A stretch of 64,000 bases of DNA from Cognatundibacterium jejuense (GCF_014284255.1 NZ_JACOFV010000005.1:124001-188000), one strand, 5' to 3'; shown: positions 18,024 to 27,615, counted from the first letter of the stretch. Program-made: numbers and translations. The notes: generated by a model not told the origin, from the sequence alone.

Positions 18024-18809
18024 AGCTTTAAGTGGCACATCTTGTAAATCCCAATTGAAGTCAGACATGTATTTATCAATAATATTTTTAATCTGACCAT
18101 TGGCGCTTAATTTTAGAGTGGCCTCCCGTAAAGCTTCTATGGTTTGTGGATTCGCAGTTTTTTTCGACATATATAAAACAAAATCTCTTCGACCAATGAG
18201 CAAAGATTGTCCGAGTTTGTCTGGCGTTATTCCAGCCTGTAAACTCGAATAGTAAATCCCGACACTGGTACCAATTCCTGCGTCCAGGCGTCCTGCAGCG
18301 AGCATTTTGATGATTTGCACATAGTCATTGACAGCGTATTTGATAATATTGCTATTATTGTCAAAATCATTGTCAAACTGGCCTCCACGTAATACACCAA
18401 CCGTTAAACCTTGCATTTCACTCAGGTTATTAAAATGATTTTTGTTTGTACTGACGATGATAATCGGCATACTCACAACAGTTGCAACCGGTATAGCAAC
18501 TTCCCCTAATTTGTCGTTACCAATCCTAAGCACGATATCGGCATTGCCAGATTGAATATCGATGATGGTGCGTGCGTAAGGAACGACCGTATTGGAATGC
18601 GGCAGCCCGGCTTGTTCAGCAATTTTATTGGCGATTTCATACATCATGCCAGTCGGTTTGCCATCCGCCGTTAAGAAGCCGAATGGTGTTACTGCAATAG
18701 TATCAATTCGTAGTTCGGCGCCTAGTGTTTGATCACTTTCAGTAAAAAAAATGAACATGAAACTTAGGAGCAACAGGTTGTAACCGATACGGCCACATGT
18801 TCTTCTCAT
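18018..18809 (-). CDS. Periplasmic substrate-binding protein, amino-acid type (SBP_bac_3 family)
   Basis: The 263 residues begin with a signal peptide (MRRTCGRIGYNLLLLSFMFIFF) and continue as a type II periplasmic-binding fold: IAVTPFGFLTADGKPTGMMYEIANKIAEQ, then DIVLRIGN, MQGLTVGVLRGG and a C-terminal TLKLSANGQIKNIIDKYMSD segment. This matches family 3 binding proteins (polar amino acids), but no permease or ATPase gene is adjacent. Such orphan proteins are common in Betaproteobacteria and may feed distant transporters or signalling proteins. The substrate is unknown. Confidence 0.8.
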   Translation of the reverse strand: MRRTCGRIGYNLLLLSFMFIFFTESDQTLGAELRIDTIAVTPFGFLTADGKPTGMMYEIANKIAEQAGLPHSNTVVPYARTIIDIQSGNADIVLRIGNDKLGEVAIPVATVVSMPIIIVSTNKNHFNNLSEMQGLTVGVLRGGQFDNDFDNNSNIIKYAVNDYVQIIKMLAAGRLDAGIGTSVGIYYSSLQAGITPDKLGQSLLIGRRDFVLYMSKKTANPQTIEALREATLKLSANGQIKNIIDKYMSDFNWDLQDVPLKAR

Positions 18810-19098
18810 ATTTTTCCAATCAAGAAAAAAACAAAGACGTGAGGAACTTTGCTAAGGCTACATGTTTATCCAGCTCGAAATGCGCTTAATTATTTAGTAT
18901 AGTTGAGAGGACGATGAAGAAAATGCACTTTTATTGTGAATTTGTGTGAACATTGATGCAGAATAATGCCTGGTTCATTTTAAAGTCAGGAATTACTAAT
19001 TTTGCCATGGCTAAGCAAGAAATAATCGTGGGATTGCGCTGGTAGTGAAGCTTTTAGTTCAAAAATTTCTCGTTTTATTGGCCTCATTTGTTGGATAG

Positions 19099-20268
19099 TT
19101 AAGCAGCACGTAAACAATCTACTATATTCATCCTCGCTGCTCGCCACGCAGGGATAAACCCGCCAACAAAGCCCATAAATAAAGAAAAGAGCAACGTTTT
19201 GACGATGATGTCCGGATTGAGCTTGAATTGAAAAGCGAGTTCGCTAAAGGTCTGGAAATTGGTCGTTGAGATATCGACCGCCTGCATCCATGAGGCGGCA
19301 AATAAACCGATACAACCGCCGACGAATGATAGCAGTAATGACTCAAGCAAAAAGGCAGTCAGCACCGCACCTCGACGGAAACCTAAAGCGCGTAACGTAC
19401 CGATTTCACCTACCCGCTGGGCGACAGCAGCAAACATCGTGATCATCGCGCCGACTACCGCGCCGATAGAAAAGATCACCGACAAACTTAAACCCAGAAT
19501 CCGTATGAAGGTGGCGAGTGCTTCGCTTTGTTCTGCATAAAACTGTATCTCTGGTTTAACGTCTAATTGCAAACGTTGGTCGTTGCCAATCAGGGTTTTG
19601 ATTTTTTCAAACGCGCTCCTATCCGCGAGGCGGAACACCATGGTTGAATAAACATTGCGCCGGAACGCTGCCATCATTTGATCGACATCGCCCCAGATTT
19701 CGCTATCAAAGCCGGTTTTTCCAGAATCAAAAATACCGACCACCACCCAGTCGCGTTGCGCAAAGTGCAGAGTTTCACTGAGCTGTGTTCCGCGAAAACC
19801 TTTTGCAATCGCGATGCCAACAATAATTTCTGAAGTACCGGGTCGAAACATACGACCTTGCACGATCTTCATTTCCGGTCTGAGTTCCAGCCCGGTTAGA
19901 GAACTGCCACGCATCGTGACATTGCTGGGTTTGCCATTGCTGCGTTTGGGTAAATTGTTAAGGACGACGGGTTCTTTGGTAACCAGCACTTGTCCTTTTT
20001 CATTGGTGGCAATGCCGGGCAAACTTTCTATGATAGCGGCCTGATCGCGCGAAATGGCGCTGTTGATTTCTGCACCGGCACCTTTACGCAACACCAGCGC
20101 GTTGTCGGCTTGACCAGTGGCGACCAATGTAGCGCGTATGCCTTCACTCATCATCAACACAACAGCAAACACAAACACCACAAGCGCCATACCGCCGGCG
20201 GTCAGCAACGTTGTGAAACGGCGTACCCAAAGATTTCTGGCGATGTAAGAAATAGGAATGGCTTTCAT
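19099..20268 (-). CDS. ABC transporter permease, MacB/FtsX fold (second permease of set)
   Basis: This is an inner-membrane protein with one N-terminal span (about 18-40), a large periplasmic domain, and three C-terminal spans in an FtsX-like domain (IGAVVGAMITMFAAVAQRVGEIGTLRALGFRRGAVLTAFLLES). I chose ATG 20268 because it overlaps the preceding permease stop as ATGA and opens with MKAIPISYIARNLWVRR, giving 389 residues. It is the last gene of an adaptor-ATPase-permease-permease operon. MacB-type systems work by moving periplasmic molecules outward rather than through the membrane. The substrate is unknown. Confidence 0.87.
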   Translation of the reverse strand: MKAIPISYIARNLWVRRFTTLLTAGGMALVVFVFAVVLMMSEGIRATLVATGQADNALVLRKGAGAEINSAISRDQAAIIESLPGIATNEKGQVLVTKEPVVLNNLPKRSNGKPSNVTMRGSSLTGLELRPEMKIVQGRMFRPGTSEIIVGIAIAKGFRGTQLSETLHFAQRDWVVVGIFDSGKTGFDSEIWGDVDQMMAAFRRNVYSTMVFRLADRSAFEKIKTLIGNDQRLQLDVKPEIQFYAEQSEALATFIRILGLSLSVIFSIGAVVGAMITMFAAVAQRVGEIGTLRALGFRRGAVLTAFLLESLLLSFVGGCIGLFAASWMQAVDISTTNFQTFSELAFQFKLNPDIIVKTLLFSLFMGFVGGFIPAWRAARMNIVDCLRAA

Positions 20269-21422
20269 GCTACGTGCCTCAGGCCATTGACGATATCGAT
20301 GCGACTCATTTTCCATGCAGGCCATGTAGCTGCCACCACGCCAACGATGACGCTGGCCAAGAACTGGTACAGCATCGTGGTATCGGATACTCTAAACACG
20401 GGAAATAAGGTGCCGACCGATTTGGCAAACGCATTCGCAATCGGAATGGTAGCCAACATCCCTAAACCCCCACCCAGCAAGGCAATCACCAGACTTTCTC
20501 CAAACAATAATTTGATGACAAACTCCGGAGAAAACCCCAAGGCTTTGAGCGTCGCATATTCTGCAATTCGTTCACGCGCCGTCATCATCATGGTGTTCGC
20601 CATCACCGCCATGATAATCACGACGATCACAATACTGACGGCATTAATGGCGACCAGAATTGCCTCGCTCATAGAAACAAATCCTAGTTGGAATGCTTTT
20701 TCTGTTTCGGTCAGCGTTTCCGCCAGTGAGTTCTTAAACAGTGTGTCGATACGCTCAGAGATGAGGGGCGCGTTATTTGGTTCGTTGATCCGCACGATGT
20801 AAACACCGACATAATCAGCGGACGACGCTTGTCGTTTGCGCACGGTTTCAGCCAGATATTGCCAATGAAACAGTAATTGTGATTCATCGGTCTTGGCATC
20901 AATACCATCCCAGATACCACGCAGAGTGAAGTTCCAGGTGCCCGGAAAAATCGTGCCGCGGATAGGAATCTGATCACCAATTTTCCAGCCATATTGATTG
21001 GCGAGTTTGCGACCAACAATCGCTCCCTGACGATCTAACAAAAACGCCTTTTTTTCATCATCTTTCAAAACGTATTCTGGATATAGCGCCAGATAGCTGG
21101 CTGCCTCGACCGCAAATTGCGGAAAGAAATTGCGTTCCGTGATATACACGCCACCAAACCAATTCGACCAACTAACACCCGTCACGCCCTCAACAGTTTT
21201 GAGACGCTCAGCATAATTTAAAGGAAGCGGGAAGGTCAGGGACGTAGCGTTGCGTGTGACCAGACGCACGCTGGAGGTACCTTCAACACCGGCATACCAG
21301 GCGTCTACAATCGTGCGCAATAAACCAAAAGCGCAGATCGCCACCACCAAACCGACCATCGTTAAAATGGTCCGCAAGCGGTGTCGAAAAGCATTTTTGA
21401 GGAGTAGTCTAAAAATGAACAT
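20265..21422 (-). CDS. ABC transporter permease, MacB/FtsX fold (first permease of set)
   Basis: The 385 residues have the same layout as the following permease: an N-terminal span (LRTILTMVGLVVAICAFGLL), a periplasmic core domain (about 45-270) and a C-terminal FtsX domain with three spans (AVMANTMMMTARERIAEYATLKALGFSPEFVIKLLFGES). It is clearly a distinct paralogue, which suggests a heterodimeric membrane unit. The gene starts 3 nt after the ATPase stop and ends in an ATGA overlap with the next permease. Confidence 0.88.
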   Translation of the reverse strand: MFIFRLLLKNAFRHRLRTILTMVGLVVAICAFGLLRTIVDAWYAGVEGTSSVRLVTRNATSLTFPLPLNYAERLKTVEGVTGVSWSNWFGGVYITERNFFPQFAVEAASYLALYPEYVLKDDEKKAFLLDRQGAIVGRKLANQYGWKIGDQIPIRGTIFPGTWNFTLRGIWDGIDAKTDESQLLFHWQYLAETVRKRQASSADYVGVYIVRINEPNNAPLISERIDTLFKNSLAETLTETEKAFQLGFVSMSEAILVAINAVSIVIVVIIMAVMANTMMMTARERIAEYATLKALGFSPEFVIKLLFGESLVIALLGGGLGMLATIPIANAFAKSVGTLFPVFRVSDTTMLYQFLASVIVGVVAATWPAWKMSRIDIVNGLRHVA

Positions 21423-21425
21423 GGT

Positions 21426-22166
21426 TTAGTGTGAAACGGGTAGTACAGCGGTATTTATTGCATCATCTGGCACCAGCACGCCTTTTTCCAGATGTACCAG
21501 ACGTTTGGCACGCGACGCCGCTTTGGGATCATGTGTCACCATGACAATGGTTTTTCCGAGTTCACTGTGTAGTTCGTCCAGCAAATCTAATACCTCGCCA
21601 GCAGTCACGCGATCGAGATCGCCCGTTGGTTCATCAGCGACGATCAGCGTTGGGTCTGTCACCAAGGCACGGGCAATTGCTACCCGTTGCTGCTGTCCAC
21701 CGGATAGTTCGTTGGGATAGTGATCCATCCTGTCAGTTAAGCTGACCATCGCTAACGCAGCCTCCACATGCTTTTTGCGTTGGTTGCGCGATAAGTGTGT
21801 CAGTAATAATGGCAATTCCACATTTTCAAATGCAGTGAGTACTGGCATCAGGTTATAAAATTGAAAAATGAAACCAACGTTCGCTGCACGCCAGTCAGCC
21901 AATTCACCTTCGCTCAAATTCGCGATATTCACACCAGCGATTTCTATGCGGCCCGAGGTCGGTTTGTCGATTCCTGCAATCAGATTGAGTAGCGTACTTT
22001 TGCCTGATCCACTTGGCCCCATGAGTGCAATAAATTCACCGCTTTGTACTTCCAGATTTACACCTTCCAACACTGGAATATGTTGGCCGCCTCGCTCATA
22101 AGATTTATTCAGGTCGGTAATGCGGATCAATACTTTGTCCGCTAAAGCTTGTTCAGATGCGCTCAT
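21426..22166 (-). CDS. ABC transporter ATPase, LolD/MacB type
   Basis: This is the cytoplasmic ATPase for the two FtsX-type permeases. Motifs in order are Walker [10 protein letters not shown] (about 51-59), signature [15 protein letters not shown] (about 154-168), Walker [13 protein letters not shown] (about 174-185) and H-loop VMVTHDP. The [17 protein letters not shown] segment and ADEPTGDLD wording place it in the LolD/MacB/FtsE subfamily. The 246-residue length is normal. It overlaps the adaptor gene by ATGA. Confidence 0.93.
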   Translation of the reverse strand: MSASEQALADKVLIRITDLNKSYERGGQHIPVLEGVNLEVQSGEFIALMGPSGSGKSTLLNLIAGIDKPTSGRIEIAGVNIANLSEGELADWRAANVGFIFQFYNLMPVLTAFENVELPLLLTHLSRNQRKKHVEAALAMVSLTDRMDHYPNELSGGQQQRVAIARALVTDPTLIVADEPTGDLDRVTAGEVLDLLDELHSELGKTIVMVTHDPKAASRAKRLVHLEKGVLVPDDAINTAVLPVSH

Positions 22167-23377
22167 TTACCGATCACCACTTGTGCGCCTGCTTTTAATT
22201 TTTCAGAGGGCGAGAGTACTAACTTGTCACCGGATTTAATATTGCCAGTCACTTCGAGGTTGTCGCCGATTTTGCGACCAGTTGAAATCGGTAAAAGCTC
22301 TAATTTGTCGTCATTAATGCGGAATACTTGCTTAATACCATCTCGTTCAATAATGGCTTTGGGATTTAAGGCCAGTATTGGTTTTTGATCGGTATCGGTG
22401 ATCGCTTTGGACAGGATGGTCACTTTTGCACTCATCTCAGGCAGGATGCGTGGGTCGAGTTTTTCAAACCGAATCTTTGTCATGACGGTCGCTTTAGCGC
22501 GGTCAACGGTCGGGACGATGCTGACGATGCTACCGCGAAAGCGATTGTCGGGCAGGGCATCCAGCGTAATTTCAACTGGTTGCCCTATCTGGGCTTTGGC
22601 AAGATTGCTTTCGGATACGTCCGCTTCCACTTCCAGGGTGCTCATATCCGCCATCGTTACCACCGCGCCCTGACTGCCAGCAGCATTAGAAAATGGTGTG
22701 ATGATGTCGCCGACATTGGCATTTTTGACCAATACCACACCATCAAATGGGGCGCGGATTTCTGTGTAGTCCTGGTTGACTTGTTGTACTTTTAAAACAG
22801 ACTGAGCGACGCCGACGCCCATTTGGGCGGATTGATAAGCGGCTTTTGCTACGGCGACACGATTTTTCGCAGTATCAATCGCTTGAGCAGAAATGAAGCC
22901 CTGGCTTTGCAAACCCAAGCTGCGTTTAAGTTCCACTTCAGCATTGAGTAACTCAACATTCGCCTGTGCCACACCAGCTTCAGCCTGTCTGATACTGGCC
23001 TGCGCCTGCATTTTGGCAGCGACGATGTCACTGGCATCCAGTTGTGCCAACAGGTCGCCTTTTTTGACTTGACTACCTTCGCGAACATTTAACTGCACCA
23101 GGCGCCCAGTGGCCTTACTTGCCACTGCTGCGCGGGTTTGTGCAACGACGTATCCTGAGGCAGTCAGTTGCGCGTATTGCTGGGAAGGGTAGGTGGTAAT
23201 GACTGACGTTACCTGAACCTCGGTTTTGCCAGGCTTTAATATGATGCCTGCTGTGGCAACAATGACGCCCGCAAGAGTGAGCCAAAGGCCAATTTTTTTC
23301 TTTTTGCCGGGACTACTATTGCCGCGGTCAATTTTTAATTGTTTTAGCGTAGCTGCAGTGCTCGTCGCGTTGTCCAT
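22163..23377 (-). CDS. Periplasmic adaptor subunit of ABC efflux system (HlyD/MacA-like)
   Basis: The 404-residue adaptor has one membrane anchor (KKKIGLWLTLAGVIVATAGIIL, about 25-48), a lipoyl half-motif (ASKATGRLVQLNVREGSQVKKGDLLAQLDA), a coiled-coil hairpin (about 115-190), the second lipoyl half (IRAPFDGVVLVKNANVGDIITP) and beta-barrel domains. It is the first gene of the minus-strand operon and would connect the permeases to an outer-membrane TolC-type protein, which is not encoded next to it. Its promoter should lie in the 336-nt gap shared with tolA. Confidence 0.9.
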   Translation of the reverse strand: MDNATSTAATLKQLKIDRGNSSPGKKKKIGLWLTLAGVIVATAGIILKPGKTEVQVTSVITTYPSQQYAQLTASGYVVAQTRAAVASKATGRLVQLNVREGSQVKKGDLLAQLDASDIVAAKMQAQASIRQAEAGVAQANVELLNAEVELKRSLGLQSQGFISAQAIDTAKNRVAVAKAAYQSAQMGVGVAQSVLKVQQVNQDYTEIRAPFDGVVLVKNANVGDIITPFSNAAGSQGAVVTMADMSTLEVEADVSESNLAKAQIGQPVEITLDALPDNRFRGSIVSIVPTVDRAKATVMTKIRFEKLDPRILPEMSAKVTILSKAITDTDQKPILALNPKAIIERDGIKQVFRINDDKLELLPISTGRKIGDNLEVTGNIKSGDKLVLSPSEKLKAGAQVVIGK

Positions 23378-23713
23378 AGATATCTTTTATGTCCTGAATG
23401 AAAGCAAAGAAAAAAACGTGCGTATGCAAATTCTACACGGATAACGTTTTTATTATTGTTGCGTTGATTTCATCTCGCTTCGGCATAGGTATTTTGGCAC
23501 TCGATATGACTGCAATGAAATAGGTAAATCCAATCAATAAAATTACTTAAATGCAACATTTGGCATTGCTATTGAGAAGCTTTGCTGCAATTTTTTCGGT
23601 TTCAGAGCTGCAAGTTAATCATTTCTTATATAGCAAGCTTATAATTCAGGCGTCGCCATTTAAAATTTCACATTTTTCGGAACCAAGTCAACTTTGGCGA
23701 ATCCAACTCACTT
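23378..23713. promoter_or_regulatory. Divergent intergenic region between ABC efflux operon and tolA
   Basis: This 336-nt gap must carry promoters in both directions. A perfect -10 match (TATAAT, 23640-23645) faces tolA but its -35 region is poor (TTAATC with a 19-nt gap). I see no gene, tRNA or terminator here, and no trace of tolQ or tolR. Confidence 0.35.
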
Positions 23714-24637
23714 ATGAATCAAGTTTCTATTCCAGGTCGGCCAAATTTTCAGCAATACCAGTCGGGCGAGGGGCGTGCCATCGCGCTGGCTATTTTTGTG
23801 CATTTATTATTGCTTGGCTTTTTATGGGTAGGTATTAAGTGGCAGAACACTACGCCAACCGCCGTTGAGGCTGAGGTGTGGGATATGACCATGCGTGAGG
23901 CGGCGCCGTTGGCGGTGCCAGTCGAGCCGGAGCCTGTCCCGCAGCCAACAATTGCACCACCACCGCCAGTCGCCAAAGAAGAAGCACCTAAGGAAGATCC
24001 TGAAATTGCGATAGAGCAGGATAAAAAACGCAAGTTACTTGAAAAACAAAAAGAAGACGAGCGCAAGCAAGAGATAGCACAACAGCAAGCTGAACAAAAG
24101 CGTAAAGATCAAGAGTTACAAGCCAAGAAAGAAAAAGAGGCTGAGAAGCAACGTCTGGCAGATAAAGAACTGGAAAAGCAAAAGCAAGACAAGCTCGATA
24201 AACAGAAGCTTGCTGAGCAAAAAGCACAGCAGGCGAAAGAAAAAGCGGCCAGCGATAAGTTGTTTCAGGAAAACATGCAACGCCTGTCCGCTCAGGCTGG
24301 CGCAACTGGTAGCGGTGGAAATGGTACGGCAGCCCGCTCAACTGGCAATAACCGTGGCGATCCGAGTTATGTTGCAAAAATTGCTGCAAAAATTCGGTCA
24401 AATACGAATTACAATGTGTCGGATGCTGTTGTTGGCAATCCGGCAGTTGATTACCAAATTGACTTGTTGCCGGATGGTTATTTACGTGGACCGGTACGCA
24501 AATTGAAATCTTCTGGAATTCCAGGTTTTGACGATGCGGTGGCTAAAGGTATAGAAAAAGCGCAACCATTTCCTAGAGATAGCTCGGGAGCTGCGGCGAC
24601 GAGCTTAGTTTTGCACTACAAAATGAAAGAAGAGTAA
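23714..24637 (+). CDS. tolA: Cell envelope integrity protein TolA
   Basis: TolA spans the periplasm and links the inner-membrane TolQR motor to TolB-Pal. The 307 residues show the expected three parts: an N-terminal membrane anchor (ALAIFVHLLLLGFLWVGIKW, about 19-38), a Pro-rich linker, a long Lys/Glu/Gln/Ala coiled coil (about 95-190), and a C-terminal TonB-like domain (DPSYVAKIAAKIRSNTNY...). It is 6 nt ahead of tolB. tolQ and tolR, normally directly upstream in Proteobacteria, are absent here; a divergent ABC efflux operon takes their place. ATG 23714 has no strong ribosome binding site. Confidence 0.94.
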   Translation: MNQVSIPGRPNFQQYQSGEGRAIALAIFVHLLLLGFLWVGIKWQNTTPTAVEAEVWDMTMREAAPLAVPVEPEPVPQPTIAPPPPVAKEEAPKEDPEIAIEQDKKRKLLEKQKEDERKQEIAQQQAEQKRKDQELQAKKEKEAEKQRLADKELEKQKQDKLDKQKLAEQKAQQAKEKAASDKLFQENMQRLSAQAGATGSGGNGTAARSTGNNRGDPSYVAKIAAKIRSNTNYNVSDAVVGNPAVDYQIDLLPDGYLRGPVRKLKSSGIPGFDDAVAKGIEKAQPFPRDSSGAAATSLVLHYKMKEE

Positions 24638-24643
24638 TTTGCA

Positions 24644-25930
24644 ATGATGTCTATGATGAAAAAAATCGCAATTACTGCTGTGTTAGCGGCGGGCGTGAAT
24701 TTAATGGGTACCGTACCAGCTTACGCTCAATTGCGCGTTGAGGTTTCTGGCGTCGGCTCTATGCAAATACCGGTCGCCATCGCAGCCTTTGGCAATGAGT
24801 CAATGACACCACAGCAAATCAGTAGCATCATTAAAGACGATTTGTCGCGTAGTGGCTATTTTAAAATTATCGATACTGGCGCGGTGATGACCGAAACGAC
24901 GCCAGTTAATTTCGATGAATGGAAACAGCGTGGTGCAGAAGCTTTAGTGGTTGGGAGCGTTCAAACCCTCGCCGACGGCCGTTTCGATGTGCGCTACAAA
25001 TTGCTCGATACGATTAAGTCGTCCACTTTATCCGGATTTGCGGTGGCTACACCACCGACTAATACGCGTATAACTGCTCATAAAATTGCTGACGATATTT
25101 ACGAAAAATTGACTGGTGTTCGTGGTGCGTTTTCAACCCGCATTGCCTATGTGACCAAGTCGGGATCAGAATATCGCCTGGAAGTTGCTGATGCAGATGG
25201 CGATGGCGTTAAGGTCGCATTGCGTTCGAATGAGCCGATCATTTCACCTGCCTGGTCGGCAGATGGAACCAAAGTCGCTTATGTCTCTTTTGAAGCCAAA
25301 AAACCAGTAGTCTGGGTGCAAAATCTGGTGACTGGTGAACGTAGGGTTGTGGCCAACTATAAAGGCAGTAACTCCGCGCCAGCCTGGTCGCCTGATGGTA
25401 GCCGTCTGGCGATTGCCTTATCGCGCGACGGACTGACGCAAATTTATTCTGTTGGTGCGGATGGCTCAGATTTGAAAAAGCTTACCAGCAGTAGCAGCAT
25501 TGATACTGAACCGCAGTTTTCTGCCGATGGTCAATCAATTTATTTCTTAAGTGATCGTAGCGGTGGCCCGCAGATTTATCGTATGAGTGCCAATGGCGGT
25601 GAAGCTAAGCGCGTCACTTTTAACGGTAGCTACAACATAACGCCGCGCATTTCTCCAGATGGAAATACGCTGGCATATATTTCTCGACGTGAGGGGAAGT
25701 TCCAATTGTATGCATTGGATCTGGCCAGCGGTCAGGAACAACGCTTGTCAGATACCAGTAAAGACGAGTCGCCTAGCTTTTCGCCAAATGGTCGCTATAT
25801 TATGTATGCAACCGAATCTGGCCGACGCGGTGCGTTAGCAGTAGTTTCTATCGATGGCAAAGTAAAACAAAGATTGACGGTGCAAGCCGGAGATATTCGG
25901 GAGCCCACTTGGGGTCCTTTCATGAAATAA
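24644..25930 (+). CDS. tolB: Tol-Pal system protein TolB
   Basis: TolB is a periplasmic beta-propeller that binds Pal and TolA. A signal peptide covers the first 28 residues (MMSMMKKIAITAVLAAGVNL...PAYA). The N-terminal domain (about 30-165) is followed by repeated propeller blades with the PD40 pattern: SPAWSADGTKVAYVS, APAWSPDGSRLAIALS, PQFSADGQSIYFLSDRSGGPQIYRM and TPRISPDGNTLAYIS. At 428 residues it is full length. It lies 6 nt after tolA and 28 nt before pal. Confidence 0.96.
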   Translation: MMSMMKKIAITAVLAAGVNLMGTVPAYAQLRVEVSGVGSMQIPVAIAAFGNESMTPQQISSIIKDDLSRSGYFKIIDTGAVMTETTPVNFDEWKQRGAEALVVGSVQTLADGRFDVRYKLLDTIKSSTLSGFAVATPPTNTRITAHKIADDIYEKLTGVRGAFSTRIAYVTKSGSEYRLEVADADGDGVKVALRSNEPIISPAWSADGTKVAYVSFEAKKPVVWVQNLVTGERRVVANYKGSNSAPAWSPDGSRLAIALSRDGLTQIYSVGADGSDLKKLTSSSSIDTEPQFSADGQSIYFLSDRSGGPQIYRMSANGGEAKRVTFNGSYNITPRISPDGNTLAYISRREGKFQLYALDLASGQEQRLSDTSKDESPSFSPNGRYIMYATESGRRGALAVVSIDGKVKQRLTVQAGDIREPTWGPFMK

Positions 25931-25958
25931 TTTTCATTAACTTTTATCAGGAGAGAAT

Positions 25959-26498
25959 ATGCGCTTCAATTCCCAAACAAAAACTCTGGCTTTGATGATT
26001 TCCAGCGTTGTGCTGATGACTGCTTGCGCGTCTAAAGTACCGCTCGAAGACAAAGCTAAAGTGGAAGAAAAATCAGTGCAAACAACAACTCCCCCAGCTG
26101 CTGATCCTAATGCAGTTAAGACAGTACAGACTGGCTCTGTTGATCCATTGAATGATCCACAAGGTGTATTGGCTAAACGCAGTGTGTATTTTGATTTTGA
26201 CAGCTACGTTGTCAAGGATGAGTACAAATCTGTGGTTGAAAATCACTCCAAATATTTGACAACAAACAAGCAACGTAAGATTCTGATTCAAGGTAACACC
26301 GATGAACGCGGTGGCAGTGAATACAATCTGGCATTGGGTCAAAAACGTGCAGAAGCTGTACGTAAATCCATGAGCTTGTTGGGTGTGCCTGAGTCTCAAA
26401 TCGAAGCCGTCTCTTTGGGTAAAGAAAAACCAAAAGCGACTGGTCATGACGAAGCGTCTTGGGCTGAAAACCGTCGTTCTGATATCGTCTACCAATAA
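25959..26498 (+). CDS. pal: Peptidoglycan-associated lipoprotein Pal
   Basis: This outer-membrane lipoprotein tethers the envelope to peptidoglycan. The lipobox is LMTAC with the modified Cys at residue 23. The OmpA-like domain (about 65-175) starts with SVYFDFDSYVVKDEY and contains the peptidoglycan-binding stretch NTDERGGSEYNLALGQKRAEAVR with its conserved Asp and Arg. A good ribosome binding site (AGGAGAGA) precedes ATG 25959. Length is 179 residues, normal for Pal. Confidence 0.97.
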   Translation: MRFNSQTKTLALMISSVVLMTACASKVPLEDKAKVEEKSVQTTTPPAADPNAVKTVQTGSVDPLNDPQGVLAKRSVYFDFDSYVVKDEYKSVVENHSKYLTTNKQRKILIQGNTDERGGSEYNLALGQKRAEAVRKSMSLLGVPESQIEAVSLGKEKPKATGHDEASWAENRRSDIVYQ

Positions 26499-26540
26499 TT
26501 TTTATGCATAGCAGTATTGCAGAAATCTTATAAAGTTTAA

Positions 26541-26577
26541 CGCCGGTCACTTTGCAGTAGCCGGCGCTTTCTATTTT
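26541..26577 (+). terminator. Weak terminator-like hairpin after pal
   Basis: CGCCGG (26541-26546) pairs with CCGGCG (26561-26566) and is followed by CTTTCTATTTT. The stem is short and the T-tract interrupted, so it may only reduce read-through into cpoB. Confidence 0.45.
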
Positions 26578-26706
26578 GGGCTGATGAAAATCGTATTATT
26601 GAGATTCTTACTTAGCACGCAGTGAGGTTACTGCTTGCCTGGTTCTGTTAGGTACAATAAGTCAATCACCCACATTTTGCGTCAGTTCTTTTTTATATCG
26701 ATTGCT

Positions 26707-27468
26707 ATGAAACTTACTTCTTTCCGTACCTCGATTCTCGTTGCAGCGATGCTCTCAGCGTTAGCACCTGGTATCGCTTCTGCAGGTCTGTTTGATGATG
26801 ACGAGGCGCGCAAAGCAATTCTCGATTTACGTGCTAAATTAGATGCTGTCAATGTCCGTGTAGATAAAACCAATGACGCTAAGGTCGATAAGAGCACTGC
26901 TTTAGATCTGGCGAACGAGAATGAGCAATTGCGCTCTGAAATAGCCAAATTACGCGGACAGATCGAAGTATTAGCGAACGATATCGCTAATACCCAGCGC
27001 CGTCAGCAAGATTTTTATGTCGATCTCGATAACCGCATGCGCAAACTTGAGCCTAAGCGTATGACTGTAGACGGTAAAGATGCGGTCGTTGAAGTCAATG
27101 AGCAACGTGCATTTGATAATGCGATGGCTTTGTTCAAAGATGGTGATTATAAAAATGCCGCACCAGCATTTAGTAGCTTTATGACTGCATATCCGCAGTC
27201 GGCATATATGGGTTCTGCTCAATATTGGCTGGGCAATTCGTATTACGCGCAACGTGACTGCAAGAGCACGATCTCAGCAATGCAGCAATTGGTAAAGACT
27301 TATCCTGATCATCCTAAAGCACCAGATGCAATGCTCAATATTGCAGGTTGCTATACCGAGCTGAAAGAAAAAGTCGCAAGCAAAAAAACCTTGGAAACCT
27401 TGATCAGCCAATATCCTGGTACCGAGGCTGCACAAGCGGCTAAGAACCGCCTATCCTCGCTCAAGTAG
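26707..27468 (+). CDS. cpoB: Cell division coordinator CpoB (YbgF)
   Basis: CpoB is a periplasmic TPR protein that tunes PBP1b activity with TolA during septation. I chose ATG 26707 because it starts a clean signal peptide (MKLTSFRTSILVAAMLSALAPGIASA), giving 253 residues; an open extension upstream has no leader features. The mature protein has an N-terminal coiled coil (about 30-105) and a C-terminal TPR domain (about 130-250) with AFDNAMALFKDGDYKNA and AQYWLGNSYYAQRD. It closes the tol-pal block, 208 nt after pal. Confidence 0.94.
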   Translation: MKLTSFRTSILVAAMLSALAPGIASAGLFDDDEARKAILDLRAKLDAVNVRVDKTNDAKVDKSTALDLANENEQLRSEIAKLRGQIEVLANDIANTQRRQQDFYVDLDNRMRKLEPKRMTVDGKDAVVEVNEQRAFDNAMALFKDGDYKNAAPAFSSFMTAYPQSAYMGSAQYWLGNSYYAQRDCKSTISAMQQLVKTYPDHPKAPDAMLNIAGCYTELKEKVASKKTLETLISQYPGTEAAQAAKNRLSSLK

Positions 27469-27499
27469 CAGGCATAAGGATTTAATCCTGAAGCAGGGA

Positions 27500-27528
27500 T
27501 TGACAGAGGGGCTGAAACGCCATATAAT
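27500..27528 (+). promoter_or_regulatory. Consensus sigma-70 promoter for the tRNA-Lys pair
   Basis: TTGACA (27500-27505) and TATAAT (27523-27528) both match consensus exactly and are separated by 17 nt. The first tRNA base is 12 nt downstream. This is the best promoter in the window. Confidence 0.9.
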
Positions 27529-27539
27529 TTCGGTCTTTC

Positions 27540-27615
27540 GGGTCGTTAGCTCAGCTGGTAGAGCAGCGGACTTTTAATCCGTTGGTCGCAGGTTCGAATC
27601 CCGCACGGCCTACCA
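27540..27615 (+). tRNA. tRNA-Lys (anticodon TTT), copy 1
   Basis: The 76-nt gene folds as a standard cloverleaf with anticodon TTT in loop ACTTTTAAT, the T-arm GGTTCGAATCC and an encoded CCA end. The acceptor stem contains two G-U pairs (positions 1-72 and 4-69), a small peculiarity shared by both copies. Confidence 0.97.
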
